A DNA stretch of 64,000 bases from Planomicrobium sp. CPCC 101110 (GCF_007859395.1 NZ_VOHD01000003.1:541028-605027); one strand, 5' to 3'. Counted from the stretch's first letter, positions 16,535 through 26,588 are shown. Notes: generated from the sequence alone by a model not told the origin. Numbers and translations: made by a program.

Positions 16535-17701
16535 ATGATGTTAGCAGACCAACAAATTTTAAGAATTCCAGGGCCGACGCCCATACCGCCTAGTGTCCAG
16601 CGCGCCATGGCCCAACCGATGATCGGGCACCGTGGCCAAAGCACTTCCGATCTGATTTCCCGCATCCGCCCGAAGTTGAAGCGCGTTTTTGGAACTGAGC
16701 AGGAAGTTGTGATTTTGACAGGCAGCGGTACGGCAGGACTGGAAACAGCCGTGGTCAATGCAGTCGCTCCAGGTGAAGAGGTATTAGTGATTGTTACAGG
16801 CGCTTTCGGCGACCGCTTTGTGAAAATATGCAAAGCTTATCATATTCCAACCCATGTTCTTCAAGTGGAATGGGGGAAAGCGGTAAACCCGGATCTTGTA
16901 AGGGAATTTCTGAAGGAACATCCTGGCATAAAAGCTGTATTATCCACCTATTGCGAAACTTCGACAGGTGTACTGAATCCGGTGAAAGAACTGGCAGCGG
17001 CAATCAGGGAAGTATCAGAAGCCCTGGTTATTGTGGACGGCGTTTCTTGTGTCGGCGGAGTAGAGACGAAAATGGATGAATGGGGAATTGATATTCTCGT
17101 GACTGGTTCGCAAAAAGCATTCATGCTTCCTGCGGGGCTTGCTTTCGCTGCCGCAAGCGAACGGGCGTGGGAAAAAATCGAAGCCAATCCGCAGCCGCGT
17201 TTTTACTTGGACCTAAAAAGCCACAGGAAGAATCTGGAGAAAGATGCCACACCTTTTACTCCTGCCCTATCGATTTTGTTTGGCTTGGAACAGGCTCTTG
17301 ACCTGATGGAAGAGGAAGGCTTGGAAGAAGTATACGCACGCCACACTTTAATGATGAAAATGACAAGGGCTGCATTTGAAGCGCATGATATTCCGTTATT
17401 GACGGCAGCAGCAGATGCTTCACCGACTGTGACCGCTGTAAGGCCGGATGATTTTGACGCTGAAGCGTTCCGGAAAGTGATGAAAGCGGAGTTCGGCATT
17501 TCCATGGCAGGAGGCCAGCAGCAGCTGGCGGGGGAAATTTTCCGCATTGGGCATATGGGCTATTGCTCGGCGGCAGATGTGCTGCAGATCATTTCAGCGA
17601 TTGAAATCGGCTTGATGAAAATCGGTAAAAAGATTGAACTTGGCAAAGGAACCGGAGCGGCACAGCAAACTTACTTGAACGAAAGGGTGGAGCAGCAATG
17701 A
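16535..17701 (+). CDS. Class V aminotransferase (alanine-glyoxylate/serine-pyruvate/phosphoserine type)
   Basis: About 388 residues of PLP fold type I. IPGPTPIPPSVQRAM opens the protein, GSGTAGLE binds cofactor phosphate, VDGVSCVGG holds the PLP Asp, and TGSQKAF contains the Schiff-base Lys. GGGGAAG upstream sets ATG 16535 or 16538. The gene lies behind the T-box and overlaps serA by four bases, so in vivo it probably transaminates phosphohydroxypyruvate, or hydroxypyruvate, to supply serine in place of a canonical SerC. The family also includes ureide-linked PucG, so the exact oxoacid is an inference from context. Confidence 0.85.
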   Translation: MMLADQQILRIPGPTPIPPSVQRAMAQPMIGHRGQSTSDLISRIRPKLKRVFGTEQEVVILTGSGTAGLETAVVNAVAPGEEVLVIVTGAFGDRFVKICKAYHIPTHVLQVEWGKAVNPDLVREFLKEHPGIKAVLSTYCETSTGVLNPVKELAAAIREVSEALVIVDGVSCVGGVETKMDEWGIDILVTGSQKAFMLPAGLAFAAASERAWEKIEANPQPRFYLDLKSHRKNLEKDATPFTPALSILFGLEQALDLMEEEGLEEVYARHTLMMKMTRAAFEAHDIPLLTAAADASPTVTAVRPDDFDAEAFRKVMKAEFGISMAGGQQQLAGEIFRIGHMGYCSAADVLQIISAIEIGLMKIGKKIELGKGTGAAQQTYLNERVEQQ

Positions 17702-19284
17702 CTTTTCACATTCTGATCAGCGATCCATTAAGCGAAGAAGGCATTTACCCATTGCGGCAAGCAGAGGGCATGAACATTGTCATGGAGACCGATTTGTCGC
17801 CGGACCAATTGGCCGAGCGCATCGGTGATTTTGACGCCCTGCTTGTCCGCAGCCAAACACAAGTGACGCGCGCCATCATTGAAAAAGGCCATAACCTGAA
17901 AATCATCGGGCGTGCAGGAGTCGGCGTCGACAATATTGACCTTGAAGCGGCAACCGAACACGGCATCATCGTGGTCAACGCGCCGGACGGCAATACCAAT
18001 TCGGCGGCTGAACACACAATGGCGATGCTGATGTCGATGGCGCGGAAAATTCCACAGGCTTTCCACGCTCTGCGCAATAAAAACTGGGACCGCAAGTCGT
18101 TTGTCGGGGTAGAACTGAAAAACAAAACACTGGGAGTGATCGGACTGGGGCGCATTGGCGCTGAAGTGGCAGCCCGGGCAAAAGGGCAGCGCATGAACGT
18201 CATGGCTTACGATCCATTTTTGACGGCGGAAAAGGCGGAGAAGCTTGGAATCGGCTTCGGCACAGTTGAAGAAGTGCTGAAAGTTGCGGATTTTGTGACC
18301 GTCCACACACCATTGTTAAAAGAGACGCGCCACCTTATCAATGCCGACGCATTTGCCATCATGAAAGACGGCGTCCAGATCGTCAATTGTGCACGTGGGG
18401 GCATCATTGACGAAAATGCCCTTTACGACGCCATCCAATCAAAAAAAGTGGCGGGCGCGGCGCTTGATGTGTTTGAGCAGGAGCCGATTGTCGACTACCG
18501 CCTTATCGGCTTGCCGGAAGTCGTAGCTACTCCGCACTTGGGAGCGAGCACGATAGAAGCGCAGGAAAGCGTTGCGGTGGATGTCAGCATGGATGTTGTC
18601 AGCTATTTCACCACCGGAACTGTCCGTAATTCCGTGAATCTGCCTTCTGTACCGAAAGATCTCATGGTGAAAATTGAACCGTATTTCGATTTGGCGGAAC
18701 GCCTTGGCGCTTTCCTGACAGATCTGGCGGAAAGCGCTGTAGAAGAAGTGAATGTCTACTATTCCGGTGAACTGGCTGGAATGGAAGTCGGCCCTTTGAC
18801 GCGCAATATGCTAAAAGGCTTGCTGAAGCGGCATCTTGGCGAACGGGTCAATGTGGTTAACGCCTGGTATTGGGCTGATCAGAAAGGCGTCGTGGTCAAT
18901 GAACATAAATCATCGGTTACAAGAGGATTCACGAATTTGATATCAGTTGAAATCAAAACCGCAACAGGCACTAGGAAAGCGGCAGGCACTTTGTTGAATG
19001 GCCAAGGCGCACGCATCGTAAAAGTGGATGAGTATCTGGTGGATGTAGTGCCGAAAGGGCATTTGCTGTTCATACGCCATACCGATCGGCCAGGTGTGAT
19101 TGGGCGTGTCGGAACTTTGCTCGGCAAGGAAGACGTCAATATTGCGACAATGCAGGTAGGACGGTCAAATGCCGGTGGAGATGCAATCATGATGCTCTCG
19201 ATCGACAAATACGCCAATCCTGGAAGTTTAGAGCAATTAAAGGAACTGTCGGAAATTCAGTACGTACGCGCGATCGATTTATAG
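17698..19284 (+). CDS. serA: D-3-phosphoglycerate dehydrogenase
   Basis: 528 residues, the normal length for the long SerA form. The NAD domain has GLGRIGAEVA, and catalytic Arg, Glu and His are seen in NCARGGIID, FEQEPI and ATPHLGAST. After it come an intervening regulatory domain and a C-terminal ACT domain (RPGVIGRVGTLLGKEDVNIA) that binds serine. It oxidises 3-phosphoglycerate to phosphohydroxypyruvate in the first step of serine synthesis. The ATG overlaps the aminotransferase stop (ATGA), which suggests translational coupling, and the pair is controlled by the T-box upstream. Confidence 0.96.
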   Translation: MTFHILISDPLSEEGIYPLRQAEGMNIVMETDLSPDQLAERIGDFDALLVRSQTQVTRAIIEKGHNLKIIGRAGVGVDNIDLEAATEHGIIVVNAPDGNTNSAAEHTMAMLMSMARKIPQAFHALRNKNWDRKSFVGVELKNKTLGVIGLGRIGAEVAARAKGQRMNVMAYDPFLTAEKAEKLGIGFGTVEEVLKVADFVTVHTPLLKETRHLINADAFAIMKDGVQIVNCARGGIIDENALYDAIQSKKVAGAALDVFEQEPIVDYRLIGLPEVVATPHLGASTIEAQESVAVDVSMDVVSYFTTGTVRNSVNLPSVPKDLMVKIEPYFDLAERLGAFLTDLAESAVEEVNVYYSGELAGMEVGPLTRNMLKGLLKRHLGERVNVVNAWYWADQKGVVVNEHKSSVTRGFTNLISVEIKTATGTRKAAGTLLNGQGARIVKVDEYLVDVVPKGHLLFIRHTDRPGVIGRVGTLLGKEDVNIATMQVGRSNAGGDAIMMLSIDKYANPGSLEQLKELSEIQYVRAIDL

Positions 19285-19293
19285 AAGAAAACA

Positions 19294-19328
19294 AAAAGAA
19301 GGAGGCTCGCTGTGAGCCTCCTTCTTTT
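19294..19328. terminator. Bidirectional terminator after serA
   Basis: AAGAAGGAGGCTC pairs with GAGCCTCCTTCTT around a short loop, with A-rich and T-rich flanks. It serves serA and the convergent HAD gene. Confidence 0.88.
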
Positions 19329-19347
19329 ATTTGCTGACGAATGAGCA

Positions 19348-20133
19348 TTACAGTTCTTCGAGAATCGGAAACAGCTCTTCCAGATGGCGGATTTCGTAGG
19401 TCGGAATAATGGTTTCGTGCGGCGATTTTTGTTCCCGGTTGATCCAGACGGAACGAATGCCCGACTGTTCAGCTCCTATGATGTCGGTCATTAAATTATC
19501 GCCGACCATCAACACTTCTTCAGGCGATAGACCGAATTTCGATAAAGCGTATTGGAAAATTTCCGGATCGGGCTTGCCTTTTCCAAAGGCTCCAGAAATG
19601 ACAATATGATCGAAATAAGTGGCGATTTCCGGTGTGATTTCAAGCTTGGTATTTTGCAGTTGCGGCGAGCCGTTCGTCAACAGCAAAAGCTGATAGTGCG
19701 GTTTCAAACGATCAAGTACATGATATGTTTCTTCATAAACAAACGGGCTGCTTTTGCGCGCTTCCGTAAAATAGGCAGCCAGTTGTCCGCCTAGTGCCGG
19801 ATCGTCTATGCCGATTTTTTGCAGCCCTTCAGTCCAAGCCTTTCGCTGATAAGCTGGAGCAAAAGCTTTCATCTTTTGAAACTCTTCGCCTTCATCATCG
19901 AATGTGCCCCACAATCCTTCAAATGGATTGATGCCGATCATTTGGGTGAACGGGTACGTTTCATAATTGCTGTAAAGGGCACTCGCTGCTGACCGGACAG
20001 CTTCCTCTAATCCTTTACAGTCAATCCCGGTTGTTTGTTCGGCATAGCGGCATGTTTTCTCAAATGCCGTTTGGATGCTTTTTTTATCCCATAACAATGT
20101 ATCGTCCAAATCAAAAAATATCGCTTTCAACAT
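19348..20133 (-). CDS. HAD-superfamily hydrolase, YjjG-type pyrimidine nucleotidase-like
   Basis: A 261-residue HAD phosphatase. The Asp nucleophile lies in FFDLDDTLLWD at the N terminus, followed by a helical cap; motif II is LLLLTNGSP, motif III includes GKGKPDPEIF, and motif IV is MVGDNLMTDIIGA. The cap and length resemble YjjG/YfnB-type house-cleaning nucleotidases, but other phosphatases share this layout. It is transcribed toward serA and away from nos, and has a good ribosome site (AAGGGG). Confidence 0.85.
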   Translation of the reverse strand: MLKAIFFDLDDTLLWDKKSIQTAFEKTCRYAEQTTGIDCKGLEEAVRSAASALYSNYETYPFTQMIGINPFEGLWGTFDDEGEEFQKMKAFAPAYQRKAWTEGLQKIGIDDPALGGQLAAYFTEARKSSPFVYEETYHVLDRLKPHYQLLLLTNGSPQLQNTKLEITPEIATYFDHIVISGAFGKGKPDPEIFQYALSKFGLSPEEVLMVGDNLMTDIIGAEQSGIRSVWINREQKSPHETIIPTYEIRHLEELFPILEEL

Positions 20134-20156
20134 TCTGCAAACCCCTTTTTTCGCTT

Positions 20157-20185
20157 TTGTTCAGTTTACTGTAACAATCGATAAA
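20157..20185 (+). promoter_or_regulatory. Possible sigmaA promoter of nos
   Basis: TTGTTC at 20157 and GATAAA at 20180 with a 17-base spacer lie in the divergent region between the HAD gene and nos. The match is moderate. The transcript would include the mini-ORF at 20202. Confidence 0.4.
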
Positions 20186-20201
20186 AACAAAGGAGGATAT
20201 T

Positions 20202-20228
20202 ATGGCGGTTTCAGAGTTTCTAAGTTAA
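20202..20228 (+). CDS. Eight-residue upstream mini-ORF before nos
   Basis: ATG at 20202 preceded by AAAGGAGG at five bases spacing opens a frame MAVSEFLS that stops at 20226. The ribosome site is stronger than that of many genes here. It ends 45 bases before the nos start. It may be a translated leader that affects nos expression, or a decaying remnant. No homologue can be claimed for so short a peptide. Confidence 0.35.
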   Translation: MAVSEFLS

Positions 20229-20273
20229 TAAACGCAGAGATAGGTGCTAAGATGTTCACAAGGAGTGACGTTA

Positions 20274-21374
20274 ATGGCTATCATTGAAACAAATACCGCG
20301 ATTATCAAAGAAGCAATGGAATTTATCTATATATGCTACAGCGAACTGGGGAAAACGGAAGAGGAAACGGCTCAGCGCTTTTCCCAAATTCAAACAGAAG
20401 TTAGTGAGACAGGAGCGTACACCCATACGTTGGAAGAACTGGAGCACGGAGCGCGCATGGCATGGCGAAACAACAATCGCTGCATCGGGCGCCTTTTTTG
20501 GAATACACTGACCGTGTTTGATGAAAGGCAGCAACAGACGTCAGAAGGCGCATTTGAAGCTTTGCTTCGCCATATCGGCTTTGCGACGAATGGAGGCAAA
20601 ATCCGTCCGGCAATCACAGTCTTTCCGCCAAGCCACAATGGACAGGACGCCATGCGTATCTGGAACCATCAGTTGATCCGTTACGCCGGATATGAAAAAG
20701 ACGGGAAAGTGGTTGGAGATTCTACGTCAATCGAATTTACGGAAGCATGCGAAAAGCTTGGCTGGCGAGGAGCGGGTACGCATTATGATGTTTTGCCGAT
20801 TGTTATCCAAGTGGCAGGAGAAGAGCCGCGCTTTTTTGACTTGCCGGAAGAACTCGTTCTGGAAGTGGAACTTGACCATCCGGAAATTCCGGCTTTCGCT
20901 GACTTGAAAGCGAGATGGTATGCCGTTCCAATCATTTCGGAAATGAAATTAGAAATCGGCGGCGTTTCTTACACAATGGCGCCTTTCAACGGCTGGTATA
21001 TGGGCACTGAAATTGGCGCCAGAAATCTTGCCGATGAAGAACGCTACAATTTATTGCCGGCTGTGGCGGAATTGATGGGGCTGAATAGAGACTCCAACCG
21101 TTCTCTATGGAAAGACAAAGCGCTGGTGGAATTGAATATTGCTGTACTGGACTCATTCCATCGGGCGGGAGTGACCATTGTAGATCACCACACGGCGTCC
21201 AAGCAGTTTAAAAGTTTTGAAAGAAAAGAAGAGACTGCCGGAAGGAAGTTGACAGGGAATTGGGCTTGGCTCATTCCGCCTTTGTCTCCGGCAACCACCC
21301 ATATTTTTCATAAGCCATATAAAAACGATATAGTGAAGCCGAATTTTTTCTATCAAAATTCCGCTATAAAATAG
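20274..21374 (+). CDS. nos: Bacterial nitric oxide synthase oxygenase
   Basis: 366 residues from the ATG at 20274, with AAGGAG eight bases upstream. The haem-ligand region [16 protein letters not shown] places the proximal Cys at residue 70, and [13 protein letters not shown] carries the Glu that binds arginine. WDHHTAS-like [10 protein letters not shown] and the pterin-side Trp region near the C terminus are also present. Like other Gram-positive enzymes it has only the oxygenase domain and needs a separate flavodoxin-type reductase. It makes nitric oxide and citrulline from arginine. It appears to be monocistronic. Confidence 0.96.
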   Translation: MAIIETNTAIIKEAMEFIYICYSELGKTEEETAQRFSQIQTEVSETGAYTHTLEELEHGARMAWRNNNRCIGRLFWNTLTVFDERQQQTSEGAFEALLRHIGFATNGGKIRPAITVFPPSHNGQDAMRIWNHQLIRYAGYEKDGKVVGDSTSIEFTEACEKLGWRGAGTHYDVLPIVIQVAGEEPRFFDLPEELVLEVELDHPEIPAFADLKARWYAVPIISEMKLEIGGVSYTMAPFNGWYMGTEIGARNLADEERYNLLPAVAELMGLNRDSNRSLWKDKALVELNIAVLDSFHRAGVTIVDHHTASKQFKSFERKEETAGRKLTGNWAWLIPPLSPATTHIFHKPYKNDIVKPNFFYQNSAIK

Positions 21375-21395
21375 GCTGAAATGCCAGTGTTGAAG

Positions 21396-21427
21396 AAAAA
21401 GGGCCTATTTCATGCAGGCTCTTTTTT
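21396..21427 (+). terminator. Terminator after nos
   Basis: AAAAAGGGCCT and AGGCTCTTTTT form a stem with one G-U pair, followed by T residues. Confidence 0.7.
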
Positions 21428-21622
21428 GTATTTTTATTAGATGAATGCTGTTTTTAAGGAAATGATTAAGGGTATGGGGCTAGGGTGTACCATTAGGAGC
21501 TTTTCACGGCGTCATAATGTAAAAATCTGCCCTTCCATTCTGCTTGATACAACGTATACTTAAAAACAGTGTGATTGTAAAAAACGTGTTTCTGTGCACG
21601 GCGAAAATGGAGATGTTTAACT

Positions 21623-23137
21623 ATGAAAGACTTAGCTGCAATCGATAGTAAAAACCACATAAGTGCATCATTACAGAAGAATGGCGTGGAAGGAATGACG
21701 TTGGTCTTATTTGGGGCTACTGGTGATTTGGCACAGCGTAAATTATTTCCTGCTTTATATAATTTATATCTGGATGGAAAGTTGCCGAATGCTATTTCCA
21801 TCATCGGACTGGGCAGAACCAATTACTCGGATCGTGTTTTCCAAATGAACGTTGAAACTTCACTCCGGGAATTTTCCAGAAGGCCGGTACAACCCGAAAA
21901 CTTGGAGGATTTCAAAAGCAAATTCCGATATTGCGTGCTGGATGTATTCAATGCCGCTTCCTACGAATCTTTGCTGGAACTTATTCAATTACGGGAACAA
22001 GAACTGAAAATTACGGAAAACCGCTTGTTCTATCTATCCGTTGCGCCAAATTTGGTTGAAATCATTACAGCGAATTTACAGGCAAGCAAAGTCAGCGATA
22101 CAAAAGGCTGGAAACGCCTGATTGTTGAAAAGCCATTTGGAACCGATTTGAAAACCGCGCGCGAATTGAATGACAAACTCAGCAAAGTATTCAATGAAGA
22201 AGAAATTTACCGGATCGATCATTATTTAGGGAAGCCGATGGTCCAGAATCTTGAAACCTTGAAGTTTGCCAACCCGATTCTGGAATTGTTGTGGAGCCAC
22301 GACCAAATTGCGAATGTACAAATCACAGCGAGCGAAACAGTGGGCATTGAAAAAAGAGCCGGGTATTACGATCAGGCCGGAGCAATCCGGGATATGGCCC
22401 AAAACCATCTGCTCCAATTGCTTATGATGACCGCTCTTGACATTCCGGTGAATCTGACCGCTAAAGAAGTGGAACAGGAGAAGCGGGAAATCGTTGAAGC
22501 GCTTCGCCCCATCCCTAAAGAAGAGGCTTCTAAGCATATCGTCCGAGGACAATATACGGCAGGCGAAGTATTGGGGGAACCGGTAATCGGTTACCAAGCA
22601 GAACCGGGAGTCGTAGAAGAGTCAAAAAATGATACGTATTTTGCTGCTCGTTTATACATTGAAACGCCTTCTTGGAAAAACATTCCGTTCTATATTCGTA
22701 CAGGCAAGCGTTTGGAACAGAAGTCCACACGGATTGTCATTGAATTCAAGAACAAATGGAAGGACAATCCGGCTTTCAAAAATGAAGGCATCAATCCGAA
22801 CTTGCTCATTTTTGAAATCAATCCGAATGAAAGCGTCTCGTTATTGGTAAACTTGAAAAATCCTTCTACAGAGCGTTATGAACCGACGAATATCACTTTT
22901 TCGGTTAACTCAAATATTCAGCCTGAATCTTATGAACTTCTGTTGTCGGATGCATTGGAAGGTGATAAAACCTTCTTTGCGCACTGGAAAGAAGTCGAGC
23001 TTTCCTGGGCATGGATTCAGCCGGTATTGGAAGCTTTCCAGGAGGATGTTTTGCCTTTGTATCCATATTCTGCAGGGTCGAAAGGTCCTGAAGCTGCCGA
23101 CCGCTTGTTGGAGGAAGATGGCTTCAGCTGGTGGTAA
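21623..23137 (+). CDS. zwf: Glucose-6-phosphate 1-dehydrogenase
   Basis: 504 residues. The coenzyme motif GATGDLAQRKLFPALY follows an N-terminal extension of about 25 residues, and the substrate signature RIDHYLGK is complete. It oxidises glucose 6-phosphate to 6-phosphogluconolactone in the oxidative pentose phosphate pathway. Gene gndA, encoding the next dehydrogenase, begins 111 bases downstream in the same direction, so both NADPH-forming steps are adjacent. The start at 21623 follows GGAGATG. No lactonase gene is seen nearby. Confidence 0.96.
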   Translation: MKDLAAIDSKNHISASLQKNGVEGMTLVLFGATGDLAQRKLFPALYNLYLDGKLPNAISIIGLGRTNYSDRVFQMNVETSLREFSRRPVQPENLEDFKSKFRYCVLDVFNAASYESLLELIQLREQELKITENRLFYLSVAPNLVEIITANLQASKVSDTKGWKRLIVEKPFGTDLKTARELNDKLSKVFNEEEIYRIDHYLGKPMVQNLETLKFANPILELLWSHDQIANVQITASETVGIEKRAGYYDQAGAIRDMAQNHLLQLLMMTALDIPVNLTAKEVEQEKREIVEALRPIPKEEASKHIVRGQYTAGEVLGEPVIGYQAEPGVVEESKNDTYFAARLYIETPSWKNIPFYIRTGKRLEQKSTRIVIEFKNKWKDNPAFKNEGINPNLLIFEINPNESVSLLVNLKNPSTERYEPTNITFSVNSNIQPESYELLLSDALEGDKTFFAHWKEVELSWAWIQPVLEAFQEDVLPLYPYSAGSKGPEAADRLLEEDGFSWW

Positions 23138-23248
23138 TACGCTCTGAAGGCACAAGGTGTGCTGAATATACCGGATAAAAAATGGTATACTTTTGTAGAA
23201 ATATTAATAATAGAAGTTCATTAAATTTGCATGGAATGAGGTAATAGT

Positions 23249-24658
23249 ATGGCAAAGCAGCAAATGGGTGTTATTGGTTTAGGCGTTATGGGGAAAAACT
23301 TGGCGCTGAATATTGAAAGCAGAGGCTATTCCGTATCAGTATACGATTACTGGACAGACCGGACAGAAGAATTTGCGAACAACGAAGTTCAGGAAAAGAA
23401 TATAGTTGGAACCGGCAGCCTCGAACAGTTCGTAGCGTCGCTTGAAATTCCCCGCAAAATCCTGATGATGGTCAAAGCTGGAGAAACGACAGATGCCGTT
23501 ATCCAGTCGCTTGTCCCGCACCTTCAAAAAGGTGACGTGATCATCGATGGCGGAAACACGTTTTTCAGGGACACTAACCGGCGTACAGCAGAACTTCAAG
23601 AACTGGGGATCCATTTTATCGGCGCTGGTATTTCAGGCGGCGAAGAAGGCGCCCGGTTCGGCCCTTCCATCATGTCAGGCGGCTTGAAAGAGGCGTACGA
23701 AAAAGTGGCGCCGATTTTTGCTGCGATTTCGGCAAAAGTGGACGGCGTTCCTTGCAGCGCGTATATGGGTGCCGAAGGAGCAGGCCATTACGTGAAAATG
23801 GTGCATAACGGCATTGAATACGGAGATATGCAGCTGATTTCGGAATCCTACTTCATTTTGAAACATGCCCTCGGATTGAATGCCCAGGAACTGCATGAAA
23901 TTTTTACCGAGTGGAACAAAGGTGAATTGGATAGCTACCTGATTGAAATCACAGCCGATATTTTCACGAAAATTGATGAGGAAACAGGAAATCCGCTTGT
24001 CGATCAGATTTTGGACAAAGCTGGTCAAAAAGGCACCGGGAAATGGACCAGCCAGAACGCATTGGATCTTGGAGTATCCTTGCCAATCGTGACAGAATCT
24101 GTTTTCGCGCGTTTCATATCAGCGATTAAAGAAGAACGGGTAGCGGCGAGCAAATTGCTTGCTGGACCGGAAGCGGGGCAGTACAGCGGGGACCGCGCAG
24201 AACTGGTTGAAGCAATCCGCAAAGCGCTATACATGAGCAAGATTTGTTCATATGCCCAAGGATTCGCCCAGCTTCGTGCGGCTTCGGCGGAGTACAACTG
24301 GGAAATTCCATACGGCGACATCGCAATGATTTTCCGCGGGGGCTGCATTATCCGTGCCCGCTTCCTGCAAGAAATCAAAGAAGCATTCGACCGCCAAGCG
24401 GATTTGCCGAACTTGCTGCTTGATCCTTACTTCCAATCCGTAGTGGGGGAGTATCAATCATCCCTTCGCAAAGTGCTGGCAATCGCCATTGAACAAGGCA
24501 TCCCAGTGCCGGCATTTTCAAGCGCGCTTGCTTACTATGACAGCTACCGGTCAGAAACTTTGCCGGCGAATCTGATCCAGGCCCAACGGGATTATTTTGG
24601 TGCGCATACGTACGAGCGCACGGACAAAGAAGGAACTTTCCATACAAAATGGCAATAA
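23249..24658 (+). CDS. gndA: 6-phosphogluconate dehydrogenase, decarboxylating
   Basis: 469 residues, normal for this enzyme. [16 protein letters not shown] is the coenzyme motif; [18 protein letters not shown] and [14 protein letters not shown] carry the substrate and catalytic residues, and [16 protein letters not shown] is conserved. It converts 6-phosphogluconate to ribulose 5-phosphate with NADP reduction. The order zwf-gndA resembles the Bacillus arrangement. The start has GAGG ten bases upstream, and a strong terminator follows. Confidence 0.96.
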   Translation: MAKQQMGVIGLGVMGKNLALNIESRGYSVSVYDYWTDRTEEFANNEVQEKNIVGTGSLEQFVASLEIPRKILMMVKAGETTDAVIQSLVPHLQKGDVIIDGGNTFFRDTNRRTAELQELGIHFIGAGISGGEEGARFGPSIMSGGLKEAYEKVAPIFAAISAKVDGVPCSAYMGAEGAGHYVKMVHNGIEYGDMQLISESYFILKHALGLNAQELHEIFTEWNKGELDSYLIEITADIFTKIDEETGNPLVDQILDKAGQKGTGKWTSQNALDLGVSLPIVTESVFARFISAIKEERVAASKLLAGPEAGQYSGDRAELVEAIRKALYMSKICSYAQGFAQLRAASAEYNWEIPYGDIAMIFRGGCIIRARFLQEIKEAFDRQADLPNLLLDPYFQSVVGEYQSSLRKVLAIAIEQGIPVPAFSSALAYYDSYRSETLPANLIQAQRDYFGAHTYERTDKEGTFHTKWQ

Positions 24659-24691
24659 AAAAGAATGGCTTCCTTGGAAGCCATTCTTTTT
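24659..24691. terminator. Bidirectional terminator between gndA and the cyclase gene
   Basis: AAGAATGGCTTCC and GGAAGCCATTCTT pair around TT with A and T tracts on either side, so it can serve both convergent genes. Confidence 0.88.
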
Positions 24692-25304
24692 ATTCGTTTT
24701 CGATTAAGATCACACGTGCCGGAGAAGCGTCGATGCCGATCAATTTAAGCGGCGCCGCGACCATCAGATAGCTTTTCGCTTCAACGTCTTTCAGCTGCAA
24801 GCCTTCGATGACGATGATATCCGCCTTGAACAGCGCCTTATGCGTAGGGTGGTTAGGCTGGCTGCGCTCTACGCCAAGTGCGTCGATGCCAACGCCTCTG
24901 ATTCCGATTTCAGCCAAGTAGTTAGCTCCGTCTTCTTTCAAGAAGATAAATTCAGGATTGAAGTCTTCATCAAAAGAGTTGCTTGTTTTGAATAAAATAA
25001 AATCGTCCTTTTCAATAGAAAGGGATTCTAAATCCGATTTGGCAATGCCATCTGTTACATTGGTCAAATCCACGACTTTTGCTTGGCCAACCAGTTTCTC
25101 AAGTGATATGGATTCAAAAGTATCGCCGTCATTCAGCATATGTAGCGGCGCATCGATATGGGTGCCGGTATGAGCATCCATCTCAATGCGCGATTCTGTC
25201 ACATGTCCGTTTGTATTGGTGATGAATTTCGGTTGTTTTTCGGCCTTGTTCTTATAAACAGGCATTCCTTCGTAAATTGGGGATGAAATGTCAAAGATTT
25301 TCAT
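24690..25304 (-). CDS. Cyclase family protein (kynurenine formamidase-like metal hydrolase)
   Basis: 204 residues of the cyclase/KynB fold. The metal motif DAHTGTHIDAPLHML (HxGTHxDxPxH) is complete, and a later His in the region RSQPNHPTH fits the active site. KynB hydrolyses N-formylkynurenine, and relatives act on isatin or other amides, so the substrate is not fixed. No other tryptophan catabolic genes are next to it. AAAGGAG precedes the ATG. Confidence 0.85.
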   Translation of the reverse strand: MKIFDISSPIYEGMPVYKNKAEKQPKFITNTNGHVTESRIEMDAHTGTHIDAPLHMLNDGDTFESISLEKLVGQAKVVDLTNVTDGIAKSDLESLSIEKDDFILFKTSNSFDEDFNPEFIFLKEDGANYLAEIGIRGVGIDALGVERSQPNHPTHKALFKADIIVIEGLQLKDVEAKSYLMVAAPLKLIGIDASPARVILIENE

Positions 25305-25474
25305 GCAATCGCTCCTTTGTCTGCGTTCATTTGCTTGCCTTTCTTATTTTCTCATTTAATCGATAAGCCATCAACTTTAAGCTTTACAATCGAAGCAAAG
25401 TTGAAGCGGCTGCCCGAAAGCGATAAAATATTGTTTGTGGAAGCTCGACACGAACCGTAAAGGAGATGGCGAAG

Positions 25475-25696
25475 GTGAAAGAATTCAAAGTCACCTATTT
25501 CTTTGATGAAGAGCATTACATTCGCCGGTTTATCCATGTAGAATCACAGGGAAAAGCGGAAGAGCTCATTCAAAGCGAACGGGACCAATTCGTCTCATTT
25601 ACCGACAGCCGAGGCATCTACCATGAACTGCATACAGGCAAAGTCCGCGTGATCCAGATTTCCGAGTACCACCGCATTGATAAAACCAAAAAGTAG
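25475..25696 (+). CDS. Small conserved-looking hypothetical protein
   Basis: 73 residues from a GTG nine bases after AGGAG; the ATG at 25466 abuts the ribosome site and is unlikely. The protein is charged, with predicted beta strands at the start (EFKVTYFF) and end (GKVRVIQISEY), and no membrane segment or cysteine. I do not recognise a named family. It stands alone between the divergent cyclase gene and yebC. Confidence 0.6.
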   Translation: MKEFKVTYFFDEEHYIRRFIHVESQGKAEELIQSERDQFVSFTDSRGIYHELHTGKVRVIQISEYHRIDKTKK

Positions 25697-25821
25697 CGGA
25701 ATTGTTCGCCAGGATGCTTTTCTTTTTCGAGTATAGAAGTCGAAAAAAGGCAGGGGTTTATTATATAATAGAACGAGTGAACATACTTCATATTCAAAGT
25801 TGAAAGAAAGTGGGAAATACT

Positions 25822-26541
25822 ATGGGCCGCAAGTGGAACAACATTAAAGAAAAGAAAGCATCAAAAGACGCCAACACAAGCCGTATCTATGCAAAATTCG
25901 GCCGCGAAATTTACGTGGCTGCCAAACAAGGCGAGCCGGATCCAGAATCGAACCAAGCGTTGAAAGTCGTGCTTGAACGCGCGAAAACATATAGTGTCCC
26001 GAGAGCGATCATTGACCGTGCGATCGAAAAAGCCAAAGGCGGGTCAGAAGAAAGCTATGATGAACTTCGCTATGAAGGCTTTGGGCCGAATGGTTCGATG
26101 GTCATCGTCGACACGCTGACAAACAATGTAAACCGGACAGCTTCGGATGTCCGCGCTGCTTTCGGCAAAAACGGCGGAAACATGGGCGTCAGCGGATCGG
26201 TCGCTTACATGTTCGATCCGACAGCAGTTATCGGCGTTGAAGATAAAACGGCGGACGATGTGCTGGAACTGCTGATGGAAGCGGATGTTGATGTGCGCGA
26301 TATCATCGAAGAAGAAGATTCTGTCATCGTTTATGCGGAACCGGATCAATTCCATGCGGTGCAAGAGGCCTTCAAAACAGCCGGCATCACCGACTTTACA
26401 GTTGCAGAATTGACGATGCTGGCGCAGAACGAATTGGAGCTGCCGGAAGATGCACAAGCACAATTTGAAAAAATGATCGATGCAATCGAAGACTTAGAAG
26501 ACGTTCAGCAAGTTTATCATAACGTCGACTTGGGCGAGTAA
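25822..26541 (+). CDS. yebC: YebC/PmpR family regulator
   Basis: 239 residues from the ATG at 25822, the canonical start for the family ([17 protein letters not shown]). The three-domain YebC layout is present, with [21 protein letters not shown] in the central part and [18 protein letters not shown] near the domain junction. YebC proteins were described as DNA-binding regulators, and a subset is now linked to translation of difficult sequences such as polyproline. The sequence does not decide between these. It appears monocistronic, with a TATAAT element near 25764 and a terminator after it. Confidence 0.92.
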   Translation: MGRKWNNIKEKKASKDANTSRIYAKFGREIYVAAKQGEPDPESNQALKVVLERAKTYSVPRAIIDRAIEKAKGGSEESYDELRYEGFGPNGSMVIVDTLTNNVNRTASDVRAAFGKNGGNMGVSGSVAYMFDPTAVIGVEDKTADDVLELLMEADVDVRDIIEEEDSVIVYAEPDQFHAVQEAFKTAGITDFTVAELTMLAQNELELPEDAQAQFEKMIDAIEDLEDVQQVYHNVDLGE

Positions 26542-26552
26542 AACAATAGAAG

Positions 26553-26588
26553 CAGCCTGTCGCACTGGAGCGAAGGCTGTTTTTTTTT
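26553..26588 (+). terminator. Terminator after yebC
   Basis: CAGCCT pairs with AGGCTG across a loop, followed by a run of eight or more T. Confidence 0.75.

Noticed and set aside
21450-21475. SigmaB-like promoter before zwf (GTTTTT and GGGTAT, spacer 14)
   Set aside because: The -35 half matches poorly, it is 150 bases from the gene, and the region follows a terminator. Not kept as a feature.
22226-22597. Minus-strand frame of 123 codons inside zwf
   Set aside because: Antisense shadow of a strongly conserved gene; no ribosome site and no family.
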